Source: Trachelipus rathkii (taxonomy: Eukaryota; Arthropoda; Malacostraca; Isopoda; Trachelipodidae). From it: a stretch of 15,828 nucleotides of DNA. Below, piece after piece: positions 1 to 8,680 of the stretch. Positions within the stretch are counted from its first letter, which is position 1; every line of letters starts with the position of its first letter. The stretch lies in contig JABUQX010099242.1 in assembly GCA_015478945.1 (NCBI GenBank), positions 2,501 through 18,328 of the forward strand, in the 5' to 3' direction. Position numbers and translations under genes: made by a program. The notes under the pieces were generated by a model, which saw only the letters and a list, made by a program, of their open reading frames with translations, did not search any database and was not told where the DNA came from.

Positions 1-69
1 AAGTAATAATATATAATAATAATATAATAATAATTATAACTAATAATAAAATAACAATATGAATAATAA

Positions 70-166
<97 letters not shown>

Positions 167-167
167 G
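1..167. repeat. AAT trinucleotide microsatellite
   Basis: From about 74 to 167 the sequence is an almost perfect AAT/TAA array of about 31 units. Positions 1-73 are a degenerate AT-rich lead-in with the same unit. It is clipped by the window start, so its full size is unknown. No coding meaning should be read from it. Confidence 0.95.
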
Positions 168-486
168 CATAAAAATATTTCCTTCCATTCAGTTATATTA
201 AGTTAAAAATAAAATAGACCCAGGATTTCCCCCAAAGATGATTCATACACTTTCCTTTCTTCTTTTAATAGAGTCATTGCTTTAATTATTTGTTTCGGTT
301 ACAATCTGTTATATAAAAAATAAAGAACGTTCGTCATTTTTTCTCGTGGCTTCCCGCTTTTGTTCAAAACCTTCTTGGACTACGTATAAAAGCACCATCA
401 TTCTGCTTTTCTTACCAGTGTCTTTGTGACTGTTGGGGGTGATGGGTATAGTTTTAATGAGATTTTTTTCTCTTGTCCGTGGGATA
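168..486. other. unique AT-rich island, no gene seen
   Basis: About 320 bp of non-repetitive AT-rich sequence lie between the AAT array and the first AT array. I see no open frame of useful length, no RNA gene and no recognisable element. It contains a few T-rich runs and ordinary polyadenylation-like hexamers, which are expected by chance at this composition. Confidence 0.6.
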
Positions 487-503
487 TATATACTTAAATT
501 TTA

Positions 504-548
<45 letters not shown>

Positions 549-912
549 ATATATAATATATATATATATGTAATTTATATATATATAGTATATATTATAT
601 ATAGTATATTATATTAAAATATATAAATATATATTATTATATATATATATATATATATATTGTATATATATATATATATATATATCCGATATATAGTATT
701 ATAGTATATATATATATATACTATATATATAATGTAGTATATATTATATATACTAATATATATTAGTTATATTATATATAATAGTATATATATATATATT
801 ATAGTCTATATATATATATATAGTAGTTAGATAATATTGTTATGTATATATATAGGTATATAATATATATATATATATATATATTAATATTATTATATAT
901 ATAATATATATA

Positions 913-948
<36 letters not shown>

Positions 949-1001
949 TATATATAAGGCTAATATATATATAGGCTATATATCATATCTATGTCTGGAA
1001 G

Positions 1002-1057
<56 letters not shown>

Positions 1058-1072
1058 TATAATATATATAGT
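487..1072. repeat. AT dinucleotide array with interruptions
   Basis: Long stretches of pure TA are broken every 10-40 bp by single-base changes, mostly TAGTATA and TAATATA. A few isolated non-AT insertions occur around 958-1005. The interruptions may be true mutations or uncorrected sequencing or assembly error, and the sequence alone cannot tell. Confidence 0.95.
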
Positions 1073-1152
1073 GCATGTACTTTAAAATATCGAACAAATT
1101 TTAAACTTACTCTTTTAAAGAATAGGTGGTTTATTCAAAATAAATCACATCT
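1073..1152. repeat. direct repeat copy 1 within AT arrays
   Basis: An 80-bp non-AT island opens with GTGCATGTA, followed by CAAATTTTAAACTTA and then an A-rich end. It matches the island at 1297-1378 in the same order, with small insertions and substitutions. Both copies are bounded by AT arrays, so an island plus its AT flank was probably duplicated in tandem (offset about 228 bp). No coding potential is seen. Confidence 0.7.
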
Positions 1153-1296
1153 TGAGGAATATATACTATATTATATATAGTATATATATATGTATATAGT
1201 ATTATATATATATAATATAGTATAGTATATATGATATATTACATATATATATATATTATATTATATATATATATATATAGTATATATAATATATTA
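1153..1296. repeat. AT dinucleotide array
   Basis: A degenerate TA array separates the two related islands. It would be part of the repeating unit if the islands arose by tandem duplication. Confidence 0.9.
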
Positions 1297-1378
1297 GGTG
1301 CATGTAAATTAAAAAAATATAGAACCAAATTTAAACTTAGTTTTTAAGAGGATTTAAACATTTAATTGAAAATAATTT
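1297..1378. repeat. direct repeat copy 2 within AT arrays
   Basis: This is the second copy of the island at 1073-1152. Shared blocks are GTGCATGTA near the start, an AAATTTAAACTTA block, a TTTTTAAGAG-like block and an AAAATAA-type end. Divergence is clear, so the duplication is not recent unless the sequence is error-rich. Confidence 0.7.
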
Positions 1379-1662
1379 GTATATATTGTATATAGTATGA
1401 AGTATTATATAATATATATAGTTATTTAATATCCTCATATGATGTATATACTATAGATATTATATATATACTATATATCATATTATAGTATATATATATT
1501 ATATATATTTTATAATATCAACAATATCTATATATATAAGTATATAATATATATATAGTATATAGTATATAAGTATATAATATATATATATTATATATAC
1601 TTATATATATATTAGTATTATATATATATATATAGTATATATATATATATATATATATATAC
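1379..1662. repeat. AT dinucleotide arrays
   Basis: TA-rich repeats carry scattered single-base interruptions. The apparent open frame on the minus strand across 1518-1751 is mostly isoleucine-tyrosine encoded by TA repeats and is not a gene. Confidence 0.9.
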
Positions 1663-1900
1663 TTTTTAATTATTTTTCCCCTCCAACAAAAGAAAAATAT
1701 AATCGATATAATGAAATAATGGCAACAATGATCACGTTTCAAAATTTTCAAATATTTTTTATGTATTGATAAAGATTTTAGAAACAGTTTCTGCTAATGA
1801 GAGACCATAGATATTTCGATGCGACCGGTAATTTTAATTTGCCAAACTTTATCACAGACAGAATTCTTAGAAACTGAAGTGGAAGATGTTTAGATACATA
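1663..1900. other. unique island, nothing recognised
   Basis: About 240 bp of non-repetitive AT-rich DNA sit between AT arrays. No exon-like frame with splice sites, RNA gene or element end was recognised. Confidence 0.5.
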
Positions 1901-2160
1901 TATATTTATATTGATATATAATATATATTATAATATATATATATAGTATATATTATATAGTATATATAGTATAATATATAATCTATATATAATAAGGTAT
2001 ATTATAATATATATACAATCGTGTATATAATATATATATAATTATATATATATATTATATATAGCTATATATATATATTAGTATATATATATATATAGTA
2101 TATATATTATTATAGTATATATAAGTATAATATATTACATATTATATAGTTATAATAGTA
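1901..2160. repeat. AT dinucleotide arrays
   Basis: These are degenerate TA arrays with TAGTATA and ATAATATA interruptions, like the earlier blocks. Confidence 0.9.
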
Positions 2161-2400
2161 TCATTAAAATAGTCTATACAGAATGATCCTGGAACAGAAA
2201 TAAAGTTTATGAATGAAATCAATGAAACTTTCTTACATTTTTAAGACAGGTTTATCAAGAAGAGGCAACGAATTTCAAGCAATTATTTAAATAATATAAA
2301 AGATTTTGGCACAACATTTTTACTCAATTTAAATTGCCTGCAAAAATGATCCATTGAGGCGCAATTTTAGCTTTCTCGCCACCAGGTTGGACGGTATGTC
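2161..2400. other. unique island, nothing recognised
   Basis: About 240 bp of unique sequence are slightly richer in GC near 2350-2395. Short frames are broken by stops. I see no motif that supports an exon or RNA gene. Confidence 0.5.
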
Positions 2401-2590
2401 AGATATATAGCTATAATTATAGTAGCTATAATAGGTATATTAGTTAATTACTTTAGAAATAATATATATTATATGATATATATATATATAGTATATATAT
2501 ACTATATAGTATATAATATAAATATATTATATTAGTATATATATATATAGTATATATATATATTATATATATATACTATATATATATATC
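2401..2590. repeat. AT dinucleotide arrays
   Basis: A degenerate TA array ends abruptly at a short GC-richer patch (about 2591-2630). Confidence 0.9.
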
Positions 2591-3125
2591 AGAAGCGGCT
2601 CCTACACTCGGGATGCTCAGGCTTAGACGAGTTTTATCATTATAGAAACGATCGGATTTGTTCTTCTAAATTATCATAAAGTTACGATAAAATTTTCTTA
2701 TTTTTAGCGAAAAATTGGTCATATATGAAAGAAATATTACATAATAAATATATAAGAATATTTAAAATATAAACAAAAAATTGTAAGAATCGTTGCCATT
2801 AAATAACTATTTTTTAATAATTTCCAATAGCAGAGTTAAAAATTTGTAGACAGTGCACACTATACACATTCGCGAGATTTAATTTTTTTTACAATTGTTT
2901 TTTTTTTCCTAGGAATCTATAAACACTCGTTTTATTTAAAAAAAATTAAAATAAACATTTTTTGTTTTTAGTGACATTTCAGATACCAAAAATTAATATT
3001 TAAATTCTAATACTTAATAAAAACAATCTAACTTGAAATATTATATAGTTAATCATAGAATTTAATTTTGAATTAAAGAAAACTATTTTTTGTTAGCAAT
3101 AACTAGTGATTAATGAGAATATTAT
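2591..3125. other. unique AT-rich stretch, no gene seen
   Basis: About 535 bp begin with a roughly 40-bp GC-richer patch and continue as A/T-rich sequence with T and A homopolymers. Stops occur in all frames at short intervals. No element ends, tRNA boxes or conserved coding motifs were found. Confidence 0.6.
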
Positions 3126-3236
3126 TTGATTTTATATATAATATATTATATTAATTATAGTATAATATATATATATGTCTTGATATATATAATATATATA
3201 AATACTATATATAGTATATATTATAATATATATATA

Positions 3237-3311
<75 letters not shown>

Positions 3312-3360
3312 GAGTAATAAAAAGTTCCTGGAGTCGCCACTGATATAGATAGATAGATAT

Positions 3361-3405
<45 letters not shown>

Positions 3406-3416
3406 AAGATAGATAT
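3126..3416. repeat. compound AT / AG / GATA microsatellite
   Basis: An AT array (about 3126-3268) passes directly into a pure AG array of 20 units (3269-3308). About 33 bp of unique sequence follow, then a GATA tetranucleotide array (3342-3416) with one GAAA variant near its end. Frames through it on both strands give only Glu-Arg, Ser-Leu and Ile-Tyr repeats and should not be called genes. Confidence 0.95.
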
Positions 3417-3668
3417 GAAGTTCGTAACCTTGAAGATCATATTATCAAAAGTGGATAAACAAGCAATTCAAAAATATATATTTGTTGAAAAGCTCAAATT
3501 ACGTTGTCGTCGTCGCACTTCAAGATACCTTTAATATATAAACATATTTTGCAACTTTTCGGTTTTTTTTCTTCTCTCATTAAATGTAATTTTTATAAAT
3601 TTTGTCATATAGTTTAAAGCAAAAAAAGAATTATTAACGAGTCAATGTAAACTATAGGAATTTGAATT
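3417..3668. other. unique spacer, nothing recognised
   Basis: About 250 bp of AT-rich unique sequence lie between the GATA and AC arrays. A TCG trinucleotide cluster occurs near 3506-3516. No coding or RNA feature is supported. Confidence 0.5.
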
Positions 3669-3763
3669 ACACACACACACACACACACACACCTAAAAAC
3701 ACAAACACACACAAGCACACACAACACAGCCACACACACACGCCACAGCACAACACCAACACT
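3669..3763. repeat. AC dinucleotide microsatellite
   Basis: A pure AC run of 12 units (3669-3692) is followed by interrupted CA-rich sequence to about 3763, where it gives way to AT repeats. Confidence 0.95.
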
Positions 3764-3857
3764 TGGTATTATATATATAATATATTAAGATAGTATATAT
3801 ATATTAGTAGTAATAATAATGGTATCTATTCTATATATACTATATTATTATTATATA

Positions 3858-3891
<34 letters not shown>

Positions 3892-4288
3892 TCATATATA
3901 TATATATAGTTATTAAATATATATATATATTTATATAGTATATATATATATACCTATATATTATTATTATTATAGTATATATATAGAGTGGAGTTATAAT
4001 ATTATATAGGTATATATTATTATATATAAATGTTAATATATATTATACAGTATATATATATATATATACTAGGTATATATTTTTGTATTATAATATATAT
4101 ATTAGTATATAATATATATAGTATTATAGTATATATTATATAATATATGATATTATAGTATATATATCTAATTATAATATATTATATATAGTAGGTATAT
4201 ATAATATATATAATATAATATATATCTATATATATATATATATCTATATATATTATGATTATATATATATATATATATATATATTATT
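3764..4288. repeat. AT dinucleotide arrays upstream of the PVF exon
   Basis: About 525 bp of TA arrays include TAATAATAAT and TTATTATTATT patches. The last pure TA run ends only about 12 bp before the predicted splice acceptor of the PVF exon, so the array forms the 3' end of the upstream intron. Confidence 0.9.
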
Positions 4289-4300
4289 CTTTTCCAAAAG
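4289..4300 (+). promoter_or_regulatory. predicted splice acceptor of PVF exon
   Basis: A short pyrimidine-rich run lies at 4286-4295 and the AG is at 4299-4300, immediately followed by coding sequence for the PDGF/VEGF domain. The base before AG is A rather than the preferred C or T, so the site is suboptimal. It is the only AG between the TA array and the conserved domain. Splicing here leaves two bases of a Gly codon on this exon (phase 1). Confidence 0.65.
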
Positions 4301-4494
4301 GGTCAAACGAATTTGTTCATGATTTAGAACAAGCAACATGCAGACCAGAGTTACAAACAGTACCTTTGGAATTCGATAAGGAAAATGGAGTTACTTATTT
4401 CCCTACTTGTGTAAGAGTGGAGAGATGCGGTGGATGTTGCGTCTTATCTCATCATTCATGCCAACCAACAGCGGTTCAGAAAATTAAAGTTAAG
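4301..4494 (+). CDS. PDGF/VEGF-related factor (PVF), internal exon
   Basis: This is one internal exon of a secreted PDGF/VEGF-family growth factor, the ligand class that activates PVR/VEGFR-type receptor tyrosine kinases in invertebrates. The exon covers about 65 codons. Counting from the split Gly codon, cysteines fall at 14, 37, 43, 46, 47 and 54. The family signature is present: YFPTCV at 33-38, then V-x-RCGGCC (40-47) and SCQPT (53-57). That gives six of the eight cystine-knot cysteines. The final C-x-C pair is missing and should lie on the next exon. No signal peptide is present because that belongs to an upstream exon. The donor is probably AAG|GT at 4494/4495; an alternative AAA|GT at 4488/4489 keeps the same phase 0. 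The frame runs into TAA at 4507-4509 if unspliced. GC content is clearly higher than its AT-repeat flanks. Family assignment is strong; the paralogue cannot be named. Confidence 0.9.
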
Positions 4495-4500
4495 GTCAGG
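4495..4500 (+). promoter_or_regulatory. predicted splice donor of PVF exon
   Basis: AAG|GTCAGG at 4492-4500 matches the donor consensus at the exon side and at the A and G of the intron side. A competing donor, AAA|GTTAAG, lies six bases upstream. Both leave the reading frame intact, so use of either would add or remove two residues (Val-Lys). Confidence 0.5.
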
Positions 4501-4555
4501 ATACTTTAAATTTATAATAATTTATATAATTTTAATTTTATAAATAAAACCAATT

Positions 4556-4736
4556 TCCAGTTTATTCTTTATTGTTATTTTTCTTAACCTTTTCTTAACT
4601 TTTTCTACTTTTCCTTTTTTTATTTTCCTTTATTTTTCTTTTTCTTTTTCTTTTTTTAATCTTTTTCCTTTTCTTTTTTCTCCCTCCTTTTCTTTTTTTT
4701 TCACTTCTTCTTGATTTGTATGGGGAAAAAAATTGT
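4556..4736 (+). repeat. T-rich polypyrimidine tract after PVF exon
   Basis: About 180 bp are dominated by T with interspersed C, mostly CTTTT and TTTTTC units. The tract begins about 60 bp downstream of the predicted donor. It is low complexity, and no coding frame is credible. Confidence 0.85.
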
Positions 4737-4837
4737 TTTAAATTGATTAATTTTTTAGCCTAATCACAATTTCTGATAATTTACACATGAAAAATTAATA
4801 AATATTGTTATTAGATAGATAGAAATGCATGCAGAGC

Positions 4838-4839
4838 TG

Positions 4840-4877
<38 letters not shown>

Positions 4878-4984
4878 TATGATATATATCTATATATATA
4901 TATATAATATAATATAATACTATATATATATATATATATATATGATATATATATATATATATAATTACATATAAATATATATAT
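4838..4984. repeat. AT dinucleotide array
   Basis: This TA array has a few interruptions. It ends where the upstream copy of a long direct repeat begins. Confidence 0.9.
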
Positions 4985-5110
4985 TTGTAGTATAATAAGT
5001 AAAATAGATCTTCTATGGAATCTTATTTAAGAACCAATACGTATTTAACATGACTTAACAACTAATAGGCTTTGGTGTGAAGCACTTATATTACAACCAT
5101 AAATTTATAT
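4985..5110 (+). repeat. direct repeat, upstream copy (DR-A)
   Basis: A segment of about 125 bp starts TTGTAGTATA and carries TCTTATTTAAGAACCAA, then an ACATGAC block, a TAGGCTT block and an end near AAATTTAT. The same blocks recur in the same order and orientation at 6155-6305, about 1170 bp downstream. The pair brackets the large CT-rich tract. They could be ancient LTR-like ends, or a duplication mediated by the low-complexity DNA. No primer-binding site or coding sequence lies between them to support a real LTR element. Confidence 0.75.
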
Positions 5111-5390
5111 ACTAACTACACGCCCATTGATTTTACAATCATTATAACCCCGAGCCTTTCGTAATTCAATCTCAATTTGGTAATTTCTTTTCCCGTTGAT
5201 TTCTATTTAATTCCTCACCACTTCTTTTTCCTTCTGCTTCATACGCTGCTCTAAATCTTCTTTCTATTTCCCTTTCTCGACTCAAATACAAAATCTTTCA
5301 ATTTTTTCAAACTAGAAACTGGTTCGTTGTCCATTAACATTCGTTTCGTAAGATTGGCTTTGTTAAGGAACGTTTTACTGCCCTTCTTGC
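5111..5390 (+). other. transition into CT-rich tract
   Basis: About 280 bp become progressively pyrimidine-rich. No exon-like frame or RNA gene was seen. Confidence 0.5.
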
Positions 5391-6060
5391 TCTTCTCTTC
5401 TCTTTCTTTCTCCTACCCATCTCTTCGAAACTAGCTAAGTCTCTTCTTTCTCTTTTCTTCTTTCTCATCGGTGTTACCTTCTTCGTTACCTCTACTCTAG
5501 ATCTTCTTTCTCTTCTGTCTTCTCTCTTCTCTTCTTTCTCTCTTCTCTGATTTTCTTTTGATCTTCTCCTCTTCTATTTCACTTTCTTTTCTTCTTCTTT
5601 TTCTTTCCTCTTTTCTCTTTTCTCTTTTCTCGCTTTTTTTTCTTTTCTCTTTCTCGTTTCTTTCTTCTTATTCTCTTTTCTCTTTTCTTCTTTTCTCTTC
5701 TCTTTTTCCTTCTTCTTCTCTCTTGCTCTCTTCTCTCTTCTCTCTTCTCGCTTTCTCTCATTTTCTCTTTTTCTTTCTTCCTTCTCTCTATCCTGTCTAT
5801 TCTTTTCTTTTCTTGTCTCTTCTCTCTCTCTCTCTCTCTCCCTCCTTCCCTTCTCCTCCTCCTCTCTCTCGTCCTCATCCTTCCTGCTCCCCCTCCTCTT
5901 TGACACGAACGAGTTATTTAGTATGATACACTTTCTCTTCTCTCTTCTCCTCCCTCCCTCTCTCTCTCTCTCTTCTTCCTCTCCTTTCTCTTCCTCTCCG
6001 ACCTTCCTCGTTCTCTCTCTATCCCCTCTCTTTCTTAAAAATTTCTCTTCAATGCGTTTC
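5391..6060 (+). repeat. long CT-rich polypyrimidine tract
   Basis: About 670 bp of the + strand are dominated by C and T, in TCTTTT, TCTC and CTTCTT units. Pure CT microsatellite runs lie near 5820-5840 and 5959-5972, and one mixed break occurs at about 5900-5930. The long open frames here (Ser/Leu/Phe-rich on +, Arg/Glu/Lys-rich on -) follow from the purine/pyrimidine bias and are not genes. Such tracts can adopt triplex (H-DNA) structure and stall polymerases. Confidence 0.92.
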
Positions 6061-6154
6061 TCGATTATCACACGCCTCCACTTCATATTCCCAATATTTC
6101 TTTTTTTAGACTCCTTGCGCCCCGGTCTTAGTCTTGGTTAGTATAAAAAATAGC

Positions 6155-6305
6155 TTGTAGTATAAAAGTAATAACAACGCCGTCTTCCTATGAAAATCTT
6201 ATTTAAGAACCAAGTAATTTATTTACATGACATTTTTACAAGCGTATAGGCTTCGGGCTGTGAGAAAGCATATTATTACAAGAAACCATTAAATTTATGA
6301 TCTAC
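6155..6305 (+). repeat. direct repeat, downstream copy (DR-B)
   Basis: This copy matches DR-A (4985-5110). It starts TTGTAGTATA and shares TCTTATTTAAGAACCAA, ACATGAC, TATAGGCTT, TTACAA and AAATTTAT in order. It is about 25 bp longer through several small insertions. DR-A has an AT array on its left and DR-B has one on its right, giving a symmetrical AT-DR-CT-DR-AT layout. Confidence 0.75.
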
Positions 6306-6511
6306 AATATATATATTATAATAATATATAGATATATATATAATAATATGCTATATATATATACTAATATGATATTATATATATATATACTATATATATA
6401 TATATATTATATGATATCATATATAATATATGTATTATATATATATTATATATAATATATTATATATAATATAATTATATATAATAGTATATATATATAT
6501 ATATGTATTAT

Positions 6512-6547
<36 letters not shown>

Positions 6548-6660
6548 CGGAAGCTCAGTCGTAGTGTGGTTGCCGACCGCCCGCAGGTGACCGTCCCGTT
6601 ATAATATATATAATATATATATATATATATATTATATATTATATAGTATAAGGCATGATA
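6306..6660. repeat. AT arrays with a GC-rich 55-bp insert
   Basis: TA arrays (6306-6545 and 6601-6660) flank a short island at about 6546-6600 that is far more GC-rich than anything nearby. It contains GACCGCCCGCAGGTGACCG. The island is too short to identify. Confidence 0.85.
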
Positions 6661-6904
6661 TAGCTATTTAGTAATAGAGATAGTTATATATTAGAGTATA
6701 AGTTGTGCGAAGCTATAGATATTTGATAGTATAGTATATCATATATAGGAGTAGTGATGTATGATAATACTTATGAGTAAAGAATTTTTGGCAGAAAAGA
6801 TTTAGATTTAATCTCTAATTTTCTTAAATTAATATATGGGCTGGGAATCTGTCCGTCTGCGTTATTGTTATACAATCACGATCGCGGTGACATCACTTAA
6901 TAAC
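6661..6904. other. unique spacer before the PLE
   Basis: About 245 bp are A/T-rich to about 6835 and then include a GC-richer patch around 6838-6895 with GATCGCGGTGAC. No gene is seen. The patch may still be part of the minus-strand retroelement's 3' flank. Confidence 0.45.
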
Positions 6905-7620
6905 AGATAGAAAAACTTTAGATATATTAGTTAAAACATGGAAATTCTGTTATTTAACAGTGGAGTAGTAGAAATTGCTAGACACTGAATATGTTTCGCA
7001 GTACTTCTGAGGCGGTGCATCTTCAGGGTGAGCTTTCATAGAACTTAAAAAGTCTTCTACGTTTGAGATGATGAGAGAGGAAACTGGAGCTGGCTCATTA
7101 CGAAATGGAAATACCGGGTGGTTGGTCATTTTGTTTTATTTTTTTTTGCAGGGAGTTTATTTTTTTGTAGAGATTGTGTTTGGTCAATTGGATTAAATTT
7201 TTGTCGCTTCCATGTGCTTATACTTTTCTCTCACCTATTACTGTCGTCGCTATTTATGTGTAATTAGAAGCTGTTTTTTTACTGCAATATGAATTCTAGT
7301 AATTTTTCTCATTTTTATATCCTGATGCGTACATTGAATGGATTTGCATATTTTCTAATATTTATTTTAATGATTGAGGAATTCTTTCCTTCCTACTAGC
7401 GTGGTCAAGGCTGGAATATTTATGGGCTGCTCCGTTACGCAGTCAGGCGGGGTCATCTTATGATTTGTTGCTGTGGCCTGGGATTTGAAAAAAAATCTAA
7501 AATGGATTCCCAATATAGATTTTTTGGGAACAGAGTTATGACCCAATGGTATTGCTTATAAAATGCATGTGTGGTTGTTTGATATTTTAAATTTATGGAT
7601 AACTAAATAATTTCGATCAT
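6905..7620 (-). mobile_element. Penelope-like element, 5'-truncated copy, minus strand
   Basis: Reverse-complemented, this segment aligns with the 3' third of the + strand element at about 8340-8965. Shared blocks, in order, include AAATCTATATTGGGAA (GIY-YIG region), TAAAATAAATAT...AGAAAATATGCAA, an ATGTACGCATCAG-type block, CCTCTCTCATCA...CGTAGAAGACTTTTTAA, the CTGAAGA box and CTGTTAA...TAAAGTTTTT near the 3' end. Only endonuclease and 3' UTR sequence is kept. No usable frame remains, although a translated trace of the endonuclease can still be read on the minus strand at about 7390-7560. The 5' truncation point at about 7600-7640 abuts the truncation point of the opposing copy, so the two form a head-to-head pair with both 3' ends outward. 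Confidence 0.85.
6981..7026 (-). ncRNA. hammerhead-ribozyme-like motif in minus PLE copy (candidate)
   Basis: On the minus strand CTGAAGA (7026-7020) is followed 22 bases later by GAAA, then a short ACA/TGT stem ending in GTC near 6981-6983, a typical hammerhead cleavage triplet. Stem II is poor (GCA/TGC only). It is homologous to the motif at 8865-8906, so the boxes survived in both copies while the spacer changed. Confidence 0.4.
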
Positions 7621-7641
7621 TTAAAAAATTGTCAGACCTTA

Positions 7642-8292
7642 TTGACAGTGTTCTATCACTACAACATGAAATTTTTAAAACAAAACAGTGGTCTAAAGTA
7701 TGGGCTGCCCCGTCTCCTCCCATCACTCAACATTGCATGGAGTAGTAGCAAAAGATATCACTTCGTTCCTCCCGCCACCCTCTGTTTTCGAAAAATCTTC
7801 ACTGGTACAGGATATGTGGAACGATGTGGTTTCTGCGCAGTCCCCATCATGTCAATACGCACACAACATACTCACGTTCTCAATTCTTTAATAACAATCT
7901 ACAATTCACACTAGAAGTACCAAATGGCAAATCCTTTCCTAGATACTTTAATAGAGTGAGTGACCCCACAGTTTTGAGTTTTTCAATATACAGTAACCAA
8001 CATCAAAACAATTCACATCCATTTGGTAATTCATTCCAGTACACTGCGTAACACAGATGGGCACTCGCTCTCATCCTTTCCTAAAGGAGCATTCGCATAT
8101 GTTTCCTTCAACTTTTTTCAAAAAAAAGAATACAATTTTATTTTTCAACTGTTCCAAAACATCAAATACCCGAATCACATTATCTCAAAAGCCCTAAAAA
8201 AAAAGCAGAAGAAAAATATTATCACACACGCAACCCTAGAGTTCAAGACAACATCACTTACCTCCTTCCCTATCCACTTTCGAATAACTTAA
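7642..8292 (+). pseudogene. PLE reverse transcriptase remnant (frameshifted)
   Basis: The RT signatures appear in order but in different frames. FLKQNSGL (about 7669-7692) is followed by MGCPVSS (7700-7720), which matches the MGSPLSP block. After a shift come the equivalents of N-I-x-M-E (about 7728-7742). WYR then leads into YVERCGFCAVP (about 7807-7851), the decayed YVDD catalytic box in which both aspartates are lost. LQFTLEVPNGKSFP (7900-7941) and TVLSFSIY (7970-7993) match the conserved strand after the active site (QFTMEVE...LPFLD and LSFSIYRKPT in the family). KEYNFIFQLFQNIKYPNHII (about 8127-8186) matches the thumb region ending in a GYP-x-x-x-I motif. At least three frameshifts and several stops make it non-functional. 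Order, spacing and number of motifs leave little doubt about the family. Confidence 0.85.
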
Positions 8293-8392
8293 AAGCTATA
8301 ATAGCTACATGAAAATAAATTACAACCTGGAAATAATACTTTTGAACCATGAAAAAAGTTTTTAAACAACCAATAAATATAAAATTATCAAC

Positions 8393-8680
8393 GCTAACAG
8401 CCCTATACATTATAAAATACCATGTCATAACTGCCCAAAAATCTATATTGGGAAACCCATAGATTCAAAAGGCGGCAAGCCAACAACATAAAGATGCCTG
8501 ACGGACGACAGAAAATTCACCTTGACCGCAGTCATAGAAGAACATCTTCAAATCATAAAATAAATATAGAAAATATGCAACCAATCATGTACGCAATCAT
8601 GTACGCGTCAGAGAAAAATTATAGAATCATATGCATAAAAAAAGACTAGCTCTAATTACAATGAAAATAGGCAGGTGAAT
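8393..8680 (+). pseudogene. PLE GIY-YIG endonuclease remnant
   Basis: From 8411 the frame reads YKIPCHNCPKIYIG (to 8452), the diagnostic start of the PLE GIY-YIG nuclease: a Y-x-I-P-C-x-x-C segment, then YIG. About 20 codons later a TAA (8492-8494) interrupts the Arg-rich region. DRKFTLTAVIEEHLQ (about 8504-8548) resembles the S-A-x-x-E-H block that normally follows, and RQRKIIESYA (about 8607-8636, another frame) resembles the R-K-x-x-E-A/S block at the domain end. The nuclease would nick target DNA for retroelement insertion. Stops and frameshifts make this copy inactive. Confidence 0.8.

Noticed and set aside
1518..1751. Open frame rich in Ile-Tyr on the minus strand
   Set aside because: It is a translation of TA repeats. 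Only the first 25 or so codons come from unique DNA, with no conserved motif or splice context.
3126..3440. Open frames with Glu-Arg and Ser-Leu repeats
   Set aside because: These are AG and GATA microsatellites read in frame, not proteins.
61..3763. CRISPR-like or satellite arrays
   Set aside because: The regular repeats are simple microsatellites without unique spacers of constant length.
5558..6141. Long Ser/Leu/Phe-rich (+) and Arg/Glu/Lys-rich (-) frames
   Set aside because: They result from the CT-rich strand, where stop codons are rare in both directions. Composition explains them fully.
7700..7765. CPVSSHHS peptide resembling the PVF CCVLSHHS segment
   Set aside because: It lies exactly where the RT block MGSPLSP is expected, after FLKQNSGL. 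The resemblance to PVF is chance.
7805..7860. VERCGFC peptide resembling the PVF signature VERCGGCC
   Set aside because: The surrounding order of motifs shows this is the decayed YVDD region of the PLE reverse transcriptase. No other PDGF-domain residues surround it.
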